This document shows, in pieces, positions 1 through 9,103 of a stretch of DNA of 64,000 nucleotides (positions are counted from its first letter, which is position 1; every line of letters begins with the position of its first letter). This stretch comes from an uncultured Kordia sp. (GTDB lineage: Bacteria > Bacteroidota > Bacteroidia > Flavobacteriales > Flavobacteriaceae): NCBI RefSeq assembly GCF_947496985.1, contig NZ_CANMEZ010000007.1, forward strand, positions 186,001-250,000. The letters run 5' to 3'. The translations under genes were made by a program, and so were the position numbers. Under the pieces are notes generated by a model. It had not been told where the DNA came from. It was given only the letters and a program-made list of their open reading frames with translations, and did no database searches.

Positions 1-894
1 AAATCCTTGTGAGATTCCCATGACTGGAAATAAAGAAAACATCAGCATTCGGCTTATGATTCCATAGATTGTTACCGAAGTTTCACCTCCATATGTATAT
101 AACGTATGGTTTAAAATAATTGATAAAATACTTACCATTCCTTGTCGTGCTAAAGTAACACCTCCAAGTTCTGTGATTTCACGAACAATTGCTTTTTCTA
201 GTTTGAAGCATCGTAAACGAATTTTGAGTTCACTGTGTTTTGAAAAGAAAAACCAATAGATGAATAGAAAACAGATAAAATATGAGATAGAGGTTGCCCA
301 AGCGGCACCAGCCATTCCCATATCCAACACATTAATAAATAGGTAATCAAATAAAATATTCCCGATAGCTGGAAGAATCAATGCAACCATTGCAAATTTT
401 GGTTTCCCTTCTGCTCTAACAACAGGGTTTCCCGTCATACATAAGGCCAAAAACGGAATACAATACATGATGATTTCATAGTATATTTCGGCTGGACCGA
501 GAATTTTACCATTCGCACCAAATAATGCTAACGCTTCTTCTTTAAAGATCAATCCGACAATTACAAAGAAAACGGACAATCCAAACGATAGTACGATTTG
601 ATTTCCAAAAGTTCGTTGTGCTTTGTCATGATCATCAGCGCCTAATGCTCTGGAAATGATGGATGCACCACCAACTCCAATTGCCATTCCTATGGAAGCT
701 ATTAAAAATGTAAGCGGAACTACTACCGTAATAGCTGCAATTGCCATGGCACCAATCCATTGTCCTACAAATATGGTATCGACAACCATATTTAAAGACA
801 TTACAAGTATTCCTATAGAAGCAGGAAGTGCTTGCGAAATTAGGAGTTTTCCTATCGGTGCTGTACCAAGTTCGGCAGAAGCTTTGTTTGCCAT
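1..894 (-). CDS. MATE family efflux transporter (C-terminus beyond window edge)
   Basis: The first 298 codons are open on the minus strand and run off the left edge. The reading starts MANKASAELGTAPIGKLL and continues with repeated hydrophobic helices. Phrases typical of MATE/DinF exporters are present, such as the amphipathic start followed by PASIGILVMSLNMVVDTIFVG. These proteins use an ion gradient to export organic cations or drugs across the inner membrane; the substrate cannot be told. Its ATG overlaps the hemH stop codon by one base (TAATG), so it is translationally coupled to and probably co-transcribed with hemH. It could conceivably export a porphyrin or a toxic intermediate, but that is only suggested by the linkage. 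Confidence 0.88.
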   Translation of the reverse strand, partial: MANKASAELGTAPIGKLLISQALPASIGILVMSLNMVVDTIFVGQWIGAMAIAAITVVVPLTFLIASIGMAIGVGGASIISRALGADDHDKAQRTFGNQIVLSFGLSVFFVIVGLIFKEEALALFGANGKILGPAEIYYEIIMYCIPFLALCMTGNPVVRAEGKPKFAMVALILPAIGNILFDYLFINVLDMGMAGAAWATSISYFICFLFIYWFFFSKHSELKIRLRCFKLEKAIVREITELGGVTLARQGMVSILSIILNHTLYTYGGETSVTIYGIISRMLMFSLFPVMGISQGF

Positions 895-1931
895 TAGGCT
901 GTTACTTCTTCTTTAGAAGTTACGCTCCATTCATTAATCCAACGTGTCATTACTTTTACCCAACTATCATCATCATTTAAACAAGGAATGTGCTTGTAGT
1001 GTTCTCCACCAGCTTCTTTGAATTCTTCTTCTCCTTCCATCGCAATTTCTTCTAATGTTTCTAAACAATCCGAAACAAATGCAGGTGTTATAACCACTAA
1101 ATTCTTTTTACCTTCTTCTGGAAAACGTTCAAATTCTTTATCTGTGTATGGTTTTAACCAAGGGTCACCTCCTAAACGTGATTGAAAAGAATCACTATAT
1201 TTCCCTCCTGGCAAGTCTAAATATTTAGCTACTTCTTTTGTGGTTTCAAAACATTGATGCCTGTAACAGTATTCATGTGCTTTTGATGGCGTGTTACAAC
1301 AACTTCCGTCTATTTTACAGTGTGATTTTGTTGGATCGCTCTTTCGAATATGTCTTTCAGGAATTCCATGATATGAAAATAAGATATGATCATAATCAAC
1401 ACCTTCTAGGTGTGTTTTTATTTTTTCAGATAGTACACGAATGTAATCAGGATGCTTGTAAAAAGAAGGGAGAATAGTCAAATCCATATTTGGGAAATGC
1501 TTTTTCTGATCTTCTTTTGTTTTTTCAATTACCGTTTCTGTAGAAGACATTGCATAATGTGGATATAAAGGAACTACCAAGACATCATCAACACCTTTAT
1601 CATGCAATTCTTGCAATCCTTTTTTAATACTCATAGAACCGTAACGCATTCCTAAAGCTACAGGAACTTTAGCGCGCGCTTGTACTTTTTCTTGAAAACG
1701 CTCAGAAATTATGATTAATGGAGACCCTTCATCCCACCAAATTTTTTGATATGCTTTTGCAGATTTTTTTGGACGTGTATTTAATATAATTCCTTTTACT
1801 AAAAATGTACGAAGCCATTTTGGGACATCAATCACGCGTTCGTCCATTAAAAATTCACCTAAGTATCTTTTTACATCTTTAGGGTTTGGACTATCAGGAG
1901 ATCCTAAATTAATCAATAATACACCTTTCAT
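894..1931 (-). CDS. hemH: Ferrochelatase
   Basis: Inserts ferrous iron into protoporphyrin IX, the last step of protoheme synthesis. The reading frame opens with a GTG at 1964. The ATG at 1931 gives the canonical start MKGVLLINLGSP, and a TAnnTTTG-like box (1964-1971) sits over the GTG, so 1931 is preferred (345 aa). The catalytic histidine lies in FSYHGIPERH (H188), and the acidic stretch ETLEEIAME (291-299) follows. Between 205 and 227 there are five cysteines (C205, C211, C212, C222, C227), more than in classic ferrochelatases. They could hold a metal or an Fe-S cluster; this is inferred. The 3' end overlaps the MATE gene. Confidence 0.95.
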   Translation of the reverse strand: MKGVLLINLGSPDSPNPKDVKRYLGEFLMDERVIDVPKWLRTFLVKGIILNTRPKKSAKAYQKIWWDEGSPLIIISERFQEKVQARAKVPVALGMRYGSMSIKKGLQELHDKGVDDVLVVPLYPHYAMSSTETVIEKTKEDQKKHFPNMDLTILPSFYKHPDYIRVLSEKIKTHLEGVDYDHILFSYHGIPERHIRKSDPTKSHCKIDGSCCNTPSKAHEYCYRHQCFETTKEVAKYLDLPGGKYSDSFQSRLGGDPWLKPYTDKEFERFPEEGKKNLVVITPAFVSDCLETLEEIAMEGEEEFKEAGGEHYKHIPCLNDDDSWVKVMTRWINEWSVTSKEEVTA

Positions 1932-2143
1932 CTGTGTTTTCTTTTTTACGTTTTTCTTGAACACAAAAATACGACTCTATCTTCAATAATTATATAGAGA
2001 AGTATAGGAAATGTTTATACACTCATTTAAAAGCTATTTTTACGCATTATGATTCTGTTAACAGGAAAGATTCGTTATCTTTAGTACATTGTTATCAAAT
2101 TGCCAATAACATGTATTGGTCTTAAATATTGCACCCGATTTTT

Positions 2144-5100
2144 ATGAGAGTTTACATATCGATTTTATCCCTGTTTTTTACATCTATCCTTTTTTCACAA
2201 CAAACTAAACAAAGTCTTCTTTGGGAAGTTTCTGGAAATGGCATGGAAAAACCTTCCTATTTATACGGAACCATGCATGTGAGTAAAAAAGTAGCTTTTC
2301 GCTTGGACGATGTCTTTTTTAAAGCGCTAAACGAAGCTGAAACAGTCGCTTTAGAATCTGATCCGACAACTTGGTTGGCACATAATTATGAACGAATGAC
2401 TACTACTTCCCCAAGAGGTTCTAGCGGAAGTAATTTTTATACGAATAGTTTTAATCCACAGTTTTCAAAAAAAGAAACAGTACGGCGTATTATTCGATTT
2501 GACAATAGAATTATTAATGGTTATTTATATAGAAAGCAAGCTGGTGCTGATGATTTTGAAGAAGAAACGTATTTAGATATGTTCATCTATCAGGCAGGAA
2601 AAAAGAACAACAAACCCATTATTAGTTTAGAAGATATTGGCGAATCGCGTTATTTAACTTCACGCGCTGCTTTTAATCGTTTGAAGAAAAAACCAGATGA
2701 ATGGCTTCAAAAAAAGTTTAAAGAAAAAAACAAATATACACTGCAAGAAGATGTATATAGAGATAGAAATATTGAATTGTTAGATTCTATCGGAGCTGCG
2801 ACAAACACTGAGTTCTATCGTGAACATATGTTATATAAACGTAATGAAAATATGGTGATTGTGATGGATTCATTAATGCAACACAAAACTGTTTTTGCAG
2901 GTGTTGGCGCAGCACATTTAGCTGGAGAAAAAGGCATGTTACAAATGTTAGAAGATAGAGGTTATATAGTAAAACCGCTAACGTCTGAGCAGACAGATTT
3001 TGCACTAAAAGCAAAAGCTACTTTAGAAGATTTACACGTACAACCTTATTTAAATTCATATAGTACACCTGATGGTTTTATTACGATTAAAACCTTTGAT
3101 GAACTTCGTGAGTTTGTTTATAAGGAGCAGAAATTTTATTTAGCGCCCGACATGACAAATGGCGCGTATTTAACTATTACACGCTTGAATACGTATGATC
3201 ATTTTCCGAACGAGGAAGAAATTACACTAGACGAAATTGATCCATTATTATATGAAGATATCCCTGGCGATATTATTTCAAAAAAGGAATTAACAAGTCC
3301 GTTTCCAGGATTCAGTATTGTGAATAAAACCAAAAAAGGTGATTACCAAAAGTATCATATATACAAAACGCCTTTGGAAGTTATTATTATCAAATTTGCC
3401 GGAAAAAAGGATTTTGTCTTAGCATATGAAAAGGAAATCTTTGATTCTATTAAGTTTCGTGCATCTTCAAATGAGCTTAAAACCTATACTTCTGAGTATA
3501 ATAAGTATAGTTTTTTGTTTCCTGCTAATTACATTTCAGACAATACTAAAAATGTTGGAAACAAACTGCTACAAGCAGAAATTGATGATCAGTATTATTT
3601 TTTTAAAGAAGTATTGAGTTATGATTTATCGTACATTGAAGAAGATGCATTTGAAGCAGCATACATACATGATAATTTTTACAACAAGCTCGATTTAACC
3701 AAAGAAACAGGAAAATTTGTCGATTTTGGCTATAAAAGTTATGAATCTTCTGCATTGATTGACAGTGTAAAACAGCATCATATTTATTTAAAAACCATCA
3801 TCAAAGATGAAAGCTATTATTTGCTAGGTTATATCGGAAAAACAGATGAAAAAGCAACGAAATATTTCAACTCGTTTCAACTAAAAAAACCAAGTTATAA
3901 GCAGTTTAAAAAAGTCATTGACACTTCACTACATTTTTCTGTATTAACAAGTGCAAAACAACCTGAAACAAATGCTGCATACGGACGTTACAAATCGAAG
4001 AAAAAATCATATGATGAAGATAAAAAATATATCATTTACACCTCAAAAAGCAATGAACGAATTTATGTAAAACGTCTTAAATATCATGATTTACAGATGT
4101 TCCACAATATTGACAGTGTTTGGAGTTCGTTGGAAAAAGGGTATAAATATGACTTAGTAATTGAAGATAAAAAAGTTTGGAAAAAAGACGATGTGTTCTA
4201 TAGCACGTATCGTTTAAAAGATACCGCAAGTACTAAGCGTATTTACATGAAAAACATATTAAATAAAGGTGTGTTATACGGTTTGCTTACGCTAGAAGAT
4301 TCCATTGCCGAACCTTCTGAATTTGTAGCAAATTTCTATGAAACTTTTCAACCATCAGATACTTTACTCGGGGAAGATATTTTCTCTGACAAAACAGCTA
4401 TTTTCTTTGATGGCATTAAAAATAATGACAGTATTGTATTGAAATCATATGCTAAAATCAAATTTACAGACAAACATGCTAATACGATTATTTCTATTCT
4501 AAAAGAACACGATTTCCCTGAAGACAGGGAAATTATTAAAAACTACCTAATCAGGTCGTTAGGGAAGTTAAAAAATGATCGAATTCATCCATTTTTTGAA
4601 GATTTATATGTAAAAGCATACGACAAACCAAAAACGCAAACAGCTATTTTAAAGTCGTTATTATTACAAAAAGAAGCTGCTTCTTATGAGTTGGTACTTT
4701 CCTTATTAGAAAAAGATTTTCCGTTAGATTCTAGAGGCACAAGTCGTTTGTTTAAAACAGGAAAAAACAGCTTAGCATTAAAGAAAACTTTATTTCCAGA
4801 ATTGCTGAATTATTCAAGCATTCAAGAATACAAAACGCCTATTTATTCATTATTAACACAATTGAGCGATAGTAGTCTTATTAAACCAAAAACCTATAAA
4901 AAATATAAAAATCAATTATTGAATGATGCTAAAATAGAAATCAAACGAAATATAGGGAAGTCATCGTATAATGGCAAAAGTAATAGTGCTTTAAATAGAT
5001 ATGTAAAGCTTTTATTTCCGTTTCGAAAAGATAAAAAAATCAAGGATTTCTTCAATAAGTTGGTAAAAAGTGATGCCAAAAGTGCTTTAACAACCTATGT

Positions 5101-5587
5101 TGCATTACTTGCTGAAAATCAAGAACCAATTTCAAAAGAACTAAAAGAAAAGACAATTGAGGATCCAATTGCACTCTCTTCTACATTATACAAACTAGCT
5201 AAAAAAGACTTACTAGCGGTTGTTCCTGATTCGTTAAAAACACAAAAACGATATGCAGAAACGCGATTAATTAATCAAATTAGTTTTGATGAAGAAAAGG
5301 ATAAAATTTCGTTTGTAACTACAAAGCAAGTAGAAAATGAAGATGGAAATAGCACCATTTATTTTTTCAAGGTGACAAAAGAAAGTTCCTATGACAAAGG
5401 CACAAAGTTGTATTACATTGCGTTCTTAGATCAGGAAACACTCAATACAAAACCTTATTTCTCTACAAAAACCTACGGTGGCACAAAAATATATGGTGAT
5501 GAAATTGAAGATGAAGTCTACGAAAAAGCTATTGAACTCGTAAAGTATAAAAACAGAAAACGTGTCAGTGGAAGATCGAGGTTTTAG
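2144..5587 (+). CDS. TraB/GumN family secreted protein with very long C-terminal region
   Basis: From the ATG at 2144 (an upstream TTG at 2129 is less likely) the 1147-residue product has a signal peptide MRVYISILSLFFTSILFSQQ. Residues about 20-290 match the TraB/GumN pattern: WEVSGNGMEKPSYLYGTMH near the start and VFAGVGAAHLAGEKGMLQML near 250. The TraB fold is related to EreA/ChaN-like proteins, and its activity is poorly defined. The remaining roughly 850 residues are Lys/Tyr-rich, without motifs I recognise, and make the protein about four times longer than usual GumN proteins. It stands alone between hemH and the glycosidase operon. Function is not assigned. Confidence 0.8.
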   Translation: MRVYISILSLFFTSILFSQQTKQSLLWEVSGNGMEKPSYLYGTMHVSKKVAFRLDDVFFKALNEAETVALESDPTTWLAHNYERMTTTSPRGSSGSNFYTNSFNPQFSKKETVRRIIRFDNRIINGYLYRKQAGADDFEEETYLDMFIYQAGKKNNKPIISLEDIGESRYLTSRAAFNRLKKKPDEWLQKKFKEKNKYTLQEDVYRDRNIELLDSIGAATNTEFYREHMLYKRNENMVIVMDSLMQHKTVFAGVGAAHLAGEKGMLQMLEDRGYIVKPLTSEQTDFALKAKATLEDLHVQPYLNSYSTPDGFITIKTFDELREFVYKEQKFYLAPDMTNGAYLTITRLNTYDHFPNEEEITLDEIDPLLYEDIPGDIISKKELTSPFPGFSIVNKTKKGDYQKYHIYKTPLEVIIIKFAGKKDFVLAYEKEIFDSIKFRASSNELKTYTSEYNKYSFLFPANYISDNTKNVGNKLLQAEIDDQYYFFKEVLSYDLSYIEEDAFEAAYIHDNFYNKLDLTKETGKFVDFGYKSYESSALIDSVKQHHIYLKTIIKDESYYLLGYIGKTDEKATKYFNSFQLKKPSYKQFKKVIDTSLHFSVLTSAKQPETNAAYGRYKSKKKSYDEDKKYIIYTSKSNERIYVKRLKYHDLQMFHNIDSVWSSLEKGYKYDLVIEDKKVWKKDDVFYSTYRLKDTASTKRIYMKNILNKGVLYGLLTLEDSIAEPSEFVANFYETFQPSDTLLGEDIFSDKTAIFFDGIKNNDSIVLKSYAKIKFTDKHANTIISILKEHDFPEDREIIKNYLIRSLGKLKNDRIHPFFEDLYVKAYDKPKTQTAILKSLLLQKEAASYELVLSLLEKDFPLDSRGTSRLFKTGKNSLALKKTLFPELLNYSSIQEYKTPIYSLLTQLSDSSLIKPKTYKKYKNQLLNDAKIEIKRNIGKSSYNGKSNSALNRYVKLLFPFRKDKKIKDFFNKLVKSDAKSALTTYVALLAENQEPISKELKEKTIEDPIALSSTLYKLAKKDLLAVVPDSLKTQKRYAETRLINQISFDEEKDKISFVTTKQVENEDGNSTIYFFKVTKESSYDKGTKLYYIAFLDQETLNTKPYFSTKTYGGTKIYGDEIEDEVYEKAIELVKYKNRKRVSGRSRF

Positions 5588-5745
5588 ATTTTTATACTAA
5601 AATAACGTTAATACATTCATCACAATTGCACATTGAGCATTATTAAAATAAAAATGTATTCTCATTAAAGACAACTAATGTCGTTATCGAAATGTGGTAC
5701 AACATAACGAAAATGTTCATAAATGCACTTCTTCCCTATAACACT

Positions 5746-5767
5746 GTGGTTTGTATCAAAAAACCAC
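5746..5767. other. Small hairpin in the 310-nt gap before the exported-enzyme operon
   Basis: GTGGTTT (5746-5752) and AAACCAC (5761-5767) form a 7-bp stem with an 8-nt loop, without a following T-run. It may end the TraB transcript or be incidental. Apart from this and the promoter at 5828, nothing else was recognised between 5588 and 5897. Confidence 0.2.
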
Positions 5768-5827
5768 TCACACTTTGTACACTTTTGATTTATAGCACCC
5801 TACAAAAATAAGGGTGTAAGAAAAAAA

Positions 5828-5858
5828 TTGTTATTTACATTAAAAAGTTCTACTTTTA
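5828..5858 (+). promoter_or_regulatory. Putative Bacteroidetes promoter of the exported-enzyme operon
   Basis: TTG (5828-5830), 20 nt, then TACTTTTA (5851-5858) resembles the Bacteroidetes sigma-A consensus TTG-N19/20-TAnnTTTG, with the last G replaced by A. It lies 39 nt before the ATG at 5898 and is the only good promoter candidate before the seven-gene run. Confidence 0.4.
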
Positions 5859-5897
5859 ATGTTCACACTTTTAAAAAACTAACCACACAACCTAAAC

Positions 5898-6785
5898 ATG
5901 AAATTAAAATTAATTTTATCCTTCATCCTTTTCGCCTACATTTCAGATTCAAAAGCCCAATCATATTTTAACGGAAAATTTCAAGAAAAATCTTATACGT
6001 TTGACAACAAAACATATAAGTTATATGATTTTTCCCGTAAAGGAACCAGCAGTTCTAACATCAAAGCAAAATATTTTGCAACCAACGCACATTCTCAATA
6101 CTTGAAATGGAAAACTGGGAAAAAAATTCTTCTAGTTACCGCAGGCGCTTTTTCAGACACGTGGCTTTCAACAGCAACTCCTGTAGGCCTATGTGTTGAT
6201 AATGGTGTCATTGTAAATAGGTCTCCAAACAAAACTATGGACGGTATGGTAATCGTTTATAATGGAGCAGCTCAAATTGGAGGTATTGCAGTAGTTGATT
6301 TAGATAAAAAGAGTATAAAATGTGAATCACCTTACGGAAGTGGCAACTATAAATATTTTACTCCTAGAGATAAAGTCTCTCACATTACACCTTTTTTAAA
6401 TTGGGGTAAAAAAGCTGGACTTACCGTTTTTCAAACACAATTAGTGTATTCTGAAAAAAAGACGCTTTCTGAAAATTTCTCAAATCTTACCTATGGAAAG
6501 AAAAGAGAAAGAAGATATTTAGCCATCTGTAAAAAAGCAGGAACTGTACATCATGTTGTTGTAGATGCAAAGGATGAGCAATACCTTATGAAAGGAGCAA
6601 AAAATGTATTACGCGTTTTAAATCATGACGGCTTTGAAGTCTTATACATCATGAATTTAGACACCGGAGATAAAAATATTTTGTACACGTATAATGGTGT
6701 TTCTTTATACAATCATAACCCTAGTAGTTCATCAAGAGCTAAGATTGAAAAAGCAACAAATCTATTAGTATATTATAAAGATTAG
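5898..6785 (+). CDS. Exported phosphodiester-glycosidase-like (NAGPA/DUF2233-type) protein, copy 1
   Basis: A 295-aa protein with a signal peptide ending ISDSKA-QS. It is a divergent relative of the phosphodiester glycosidase (NAGPA/DUF2233) fold. The motif order follows that of the clear family member at 7628: TAGAF (81-85), PVGL (95-98), FQTQLVYS (178-185), GKKRERRYLA (200-209) and a terminal NLDTGDKN (253-260), in place of the usual LDGGGS-type loop. The family removes GlcNAc from phosphodiesters in eukaryotes; bacterial substrates are mostly unknown. First gene of a seven-gene run, 5 nt from its paralogue at 6791. Assignment comes from motif order and the paralogues, so moderately sure. 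Confidence 0.6.
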   Translation: MKLKLILSFILFAYISDSKAQSYFNGKFQEKSYTFDNKTYKLYDFSRKGTSSSNIKAKYFATNAHSQYLKWKTGKKILLVTAGAFSDTWLSTATPVGLCVDNGVIVNRSPNKTMDGMVIVYNGAAQIGGIAVVDLDKKSIKCESPYGSGNYKYFTPRDKVSHITPFLNWGKKAGLTVFQTQLVYSEKKTLSENFSNLTYGKKRERRYLAICKKAGTVHHVVVDAKDEQYLMKGAKNVLRVLNHDGFEVLYIMNLDTGDKNILYTYNGVSLYNHNPSSSSRAKIEKATNLLVYYKD

Positions 6786-6790
6786 TATTT

Positions 6791-7621
6791 ATGAAATCAT
6801 TCTTTGTTTTTATACTAATGTCATTTCTGGGAATAGCCAATGTCTTTTCTCAGGAATTTGACTCCAATTATACCACAAGCACTTATACTCATTATAAGCA
6901 TAAGTTTTATGTGCATAGTTTTAATATGGGAAACTCTATTAAAACAAAATACTTTTCAAAAAACGCCAATACTAGATACTTAAGTTGGCAAAAAAATAAA
7001 AAAGTAATGCTAATTTGTGCTGGAGCTTTTTCAGAAACCTGGAAAACTACATCAAAACCTGTTGGTTTAACGGTCGATGCCGGAAATTTGATTAATAGTA
7101 GAATTGACCCAACAATGGACGGATTAGTCATTGTTAAGAAAAAATTCATTTTTGTAATGGATTTGGATAAATTAGAAAGCGGTTTTACACTAGATGACGG
7201 TTCAAAAGTAAAAATAAACCCAAGAAAAAGCTCAAAAGATAAATTTCACCTTTTAAAAGCAGCAAGAGAAGAAAAATATACTATTTTTCAAACACAACTA
7301 GTATACTCTAAAGATAAAATATTCAATTTCAGAAATTTACACTACGGAAAAAAAAGAGAAAGAAGGTTTTTAGCAACAGCTTTTTACAATAACGATTATT
7401 ACAACATTATTGTAGATGTTCCTGACTATTTACCACTAAACCAATCTGCAAAGTACGCCAAAGAAGTACTCGACTATATTGGTTATGATGTTCAATACAT
7501 ATTAAACCTAGATACTGGAGGCAAAAATATTTTTTTAATCCGCAAAGACGACAAAAATCTAACCTATAAAGCCACCAAAAAACTAAAAGATGCAACCAAT
7601 TTAATTGTGTTTTACAGATAA
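6791..7621 (+). CDS. Exported phosphodiester-glycosidase-like protein, copy 2
   Basis: A 276-aa paralogue of the preceding gene with a signal peptide (cut near VFS-QE). The same landmarks appear in order: CAGAF (76-80), PVGL (90-93), FQTQLVYS (166-173), GKKRERRFLA (186-195) and NLDTGGKN (239-246). The last motif keeps the double glycine typical of the family loop, which copy 1 has lost (GD). It lacks the 10-20 residue insertion that copy 1 carries around 120-150. Five nt separate it from copy 1 and 6 nt from the next gene, so it is in the same operon. Probably acts in the periplasm or outside; substrate unknown. Confidence 0.6.
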   Translation: MKSFFVFILMSFLGIANVFSQEFDSNYTTSTYTHYKHKFYVHSFNMGNSIKTKYFSKNANTRYLSWQKNKKVMLICAGAFSETWKTTSKPVGLTVDAGNLINSRIDPTMDGLVIVKKKFIFVMDLDKLESGFTLDDGSKVKINPRKSSKDKFHLLKAAREEKYTIFQTQLVYSKDKIFNFRNLHYGKKRERRFLATAFYNNDYYNIIVDVPDYLPLNQSAKYAKEVLDYIGYDVQYILNLDTGGKNIFLIRKDDKNLTYKATKKLKDATNLIVFYR

Positions 7622-7627
7622 AAAATT

Positions 7628-9094
7628 ATGAAATTAAAAACTAGCATAAGTATCATACTATCAATTGTGTTTTTTCTAAGCTGTGCTGCTCAAGAAAAAA
7701 AACAAACAGAGCATGCAAAGATAAAAACAGTTACTTACAAGAAAAATTCTTTTATCACGTTGACAGTTGATCCTGAGTTGTATGACATAGATTTATATAA
7801 CACAACAGACAACAAGTTATCAAAGAAAGAAATTTTAGCTTCAAAAGATGAACTTGTTTTTGCTATTAACGCAGCTAAGAAAAGTAATTCTAGCTTATCT
7901 AAAGGTTTATTATTAAAAAATGGAACAATCATTAGTAATGGTGACCAAAGTTTAGATGATAGTCTTTTTATAGATCAAAAAGGAATCTTTCTATTATCAA
8001 AAAACTTAAAAAGTATCGTTGAATATTCCAAAAAAGTCAAAGGACTAAATCCTAGAGATTTTCTTCTAGCGATTGAATCTTCTCCCATTTTAGTATCAAA
8101 AAACGAAATAGAGACAGCTTTAAAAAAGGACACTGCAAAAAGAAAATTAAGTGGCGTTGGTATCAATTCTGATGGACATATTGTTTTTGTCATCTCTAAA
8201 AAGAAACTTAAATATCATGATTTTGCTTCTTTTTTCAAGAAAAAGATGAACTGTACATCTGCTATTGTTTTGGAAGAAGAAAAAATAAGTTACTTCTCTC
8301 CAAAAGGCAAACACGCTTCTAAAGAGCCTGTATTACGTCCTATGTTGGTTATAAGCAAAAAGGAATCAGAAGAAATAGTGCAACCAACTGTTCAGGAAGA
8401 AAAAATAAGTGACGAGCTAAAACTTGTTACCTTTTTAAACAAAAAATATATTGTTTGCGAAATAGATACAAAGAAATACGAAATAGAATTGTTTAATAAA
8501 AATGAACAGGGGAAAATTCACAACTTTATATCTATTGATAAACAACTTAAAGCACAAAAACATATTTTCTCATTTAATGCAGGAATGTATGATAAAAGAA
8601 AAGATCCTTTAGGTTTATACATTAATAAAGGAGAACTAATAACCGATGTAAACCTCCAAAAGAAAGGATACGGAAACTTTTATTCGTTGCCTCCAAATGG
8701 GATTTTCTTGATAAATGACAAAGGTGTTTCAAAAGTAATTACGACAGACGATTACGTAAAAAATAAAAAGAAATTAGGCAATATAGTTACGGCTACACAA
8801 TCTGGACCAATGATGGTAATTAAAGGCAAGTTTAACAAGGCTTTTAATAAAGGCTCTACAAATCTTAATATTAGAAATGGTATTGGTGTCACCGAAAAAG
8901 GAAAAATATTCTTAGTAATATCTGAGCAACCTGTTAACTTTTACGAGTTTTCAGAATTATTCCGAGATCATTTAAAATGTGACAACGCATTATACCTTGA
9001 TGGTGTTGTAAGCCAGTGGTATGCTCCAAGTATAAAAGAAAGAATAACAAGCAGACATACTTTAGGAACTTTTTTAACTGTAAAAAAGAAATAA
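7628..9094 (+). CDS. Lipoprotein with two phosphodiester-glycosidase (DUF2233) domains, the first degenerate
   Basis: A 488-aa protein with a lipobox-like end FLSC (C19), so probably lipid-anchored. The second half (about 268-487) is a clear phosphodiester glycosidase domain: FNAGMY (316-321), PLGLYINKGELI, ATQSGPMMV (389-397), RNGIGVTEKGKIFLVIS (416-432), ALYLDGVVSQWYAP (454-467). The first half (about 41-246) aligns motif by motif but is eroded: NAAKK for NAGMY, AIESSPILV (148-156), GVGINSDGHIVFVIS (176-190), and SAIVLEEEKISYFSP where the catalytic LDG loop should be. Domain 1 is therefore probably a non-catalytic duplicate. Third gene of the exported operon. Confidence 0.8.
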   Translation: MKLKTSISIILSIVFFLSCAAQEKKQTEHAKIKTVTYKKNSFITLTVDPELYDIDLYNTTDNKLSKKEILASKDELVFAINAAKKSNSSLSKGLLLKNGTIISNGDQSLDDSLFIDQKGIFLLSKNLKSIVEYSKKVKGLNPRDFLLAIESSPILVSKNEIETALKKDTAKRKLSGVGINSDGHIVFVISKKKLKYHDFASFFKKKMNCTSAIVLEEEKISYFSPKGKHASKEPVLRPMLVISKKESEEIVQPTVQEEKISDELKLVTFLNKKYIVCEIDTKKYEIELFNKNEQGKIHNFISIDKQLKAQKHIFSFNAGMYDKRKDPLGLYINKGELITDVNLQKKGYGNFYSLPPNGIFLINDKGVSKVITTDDYVKNKKKLGNIVTATQSGPMMVIKGKFNKAFNKGSTNLNIRNGIGVTEKGKIFLVISEQPVNFYEFSELFRDHLKCDNALYLDGVVSQWYAPSIKERITSRHTLGTFLTVKKK

Positions 9095-9103
9095 AATACG
9101 AGT

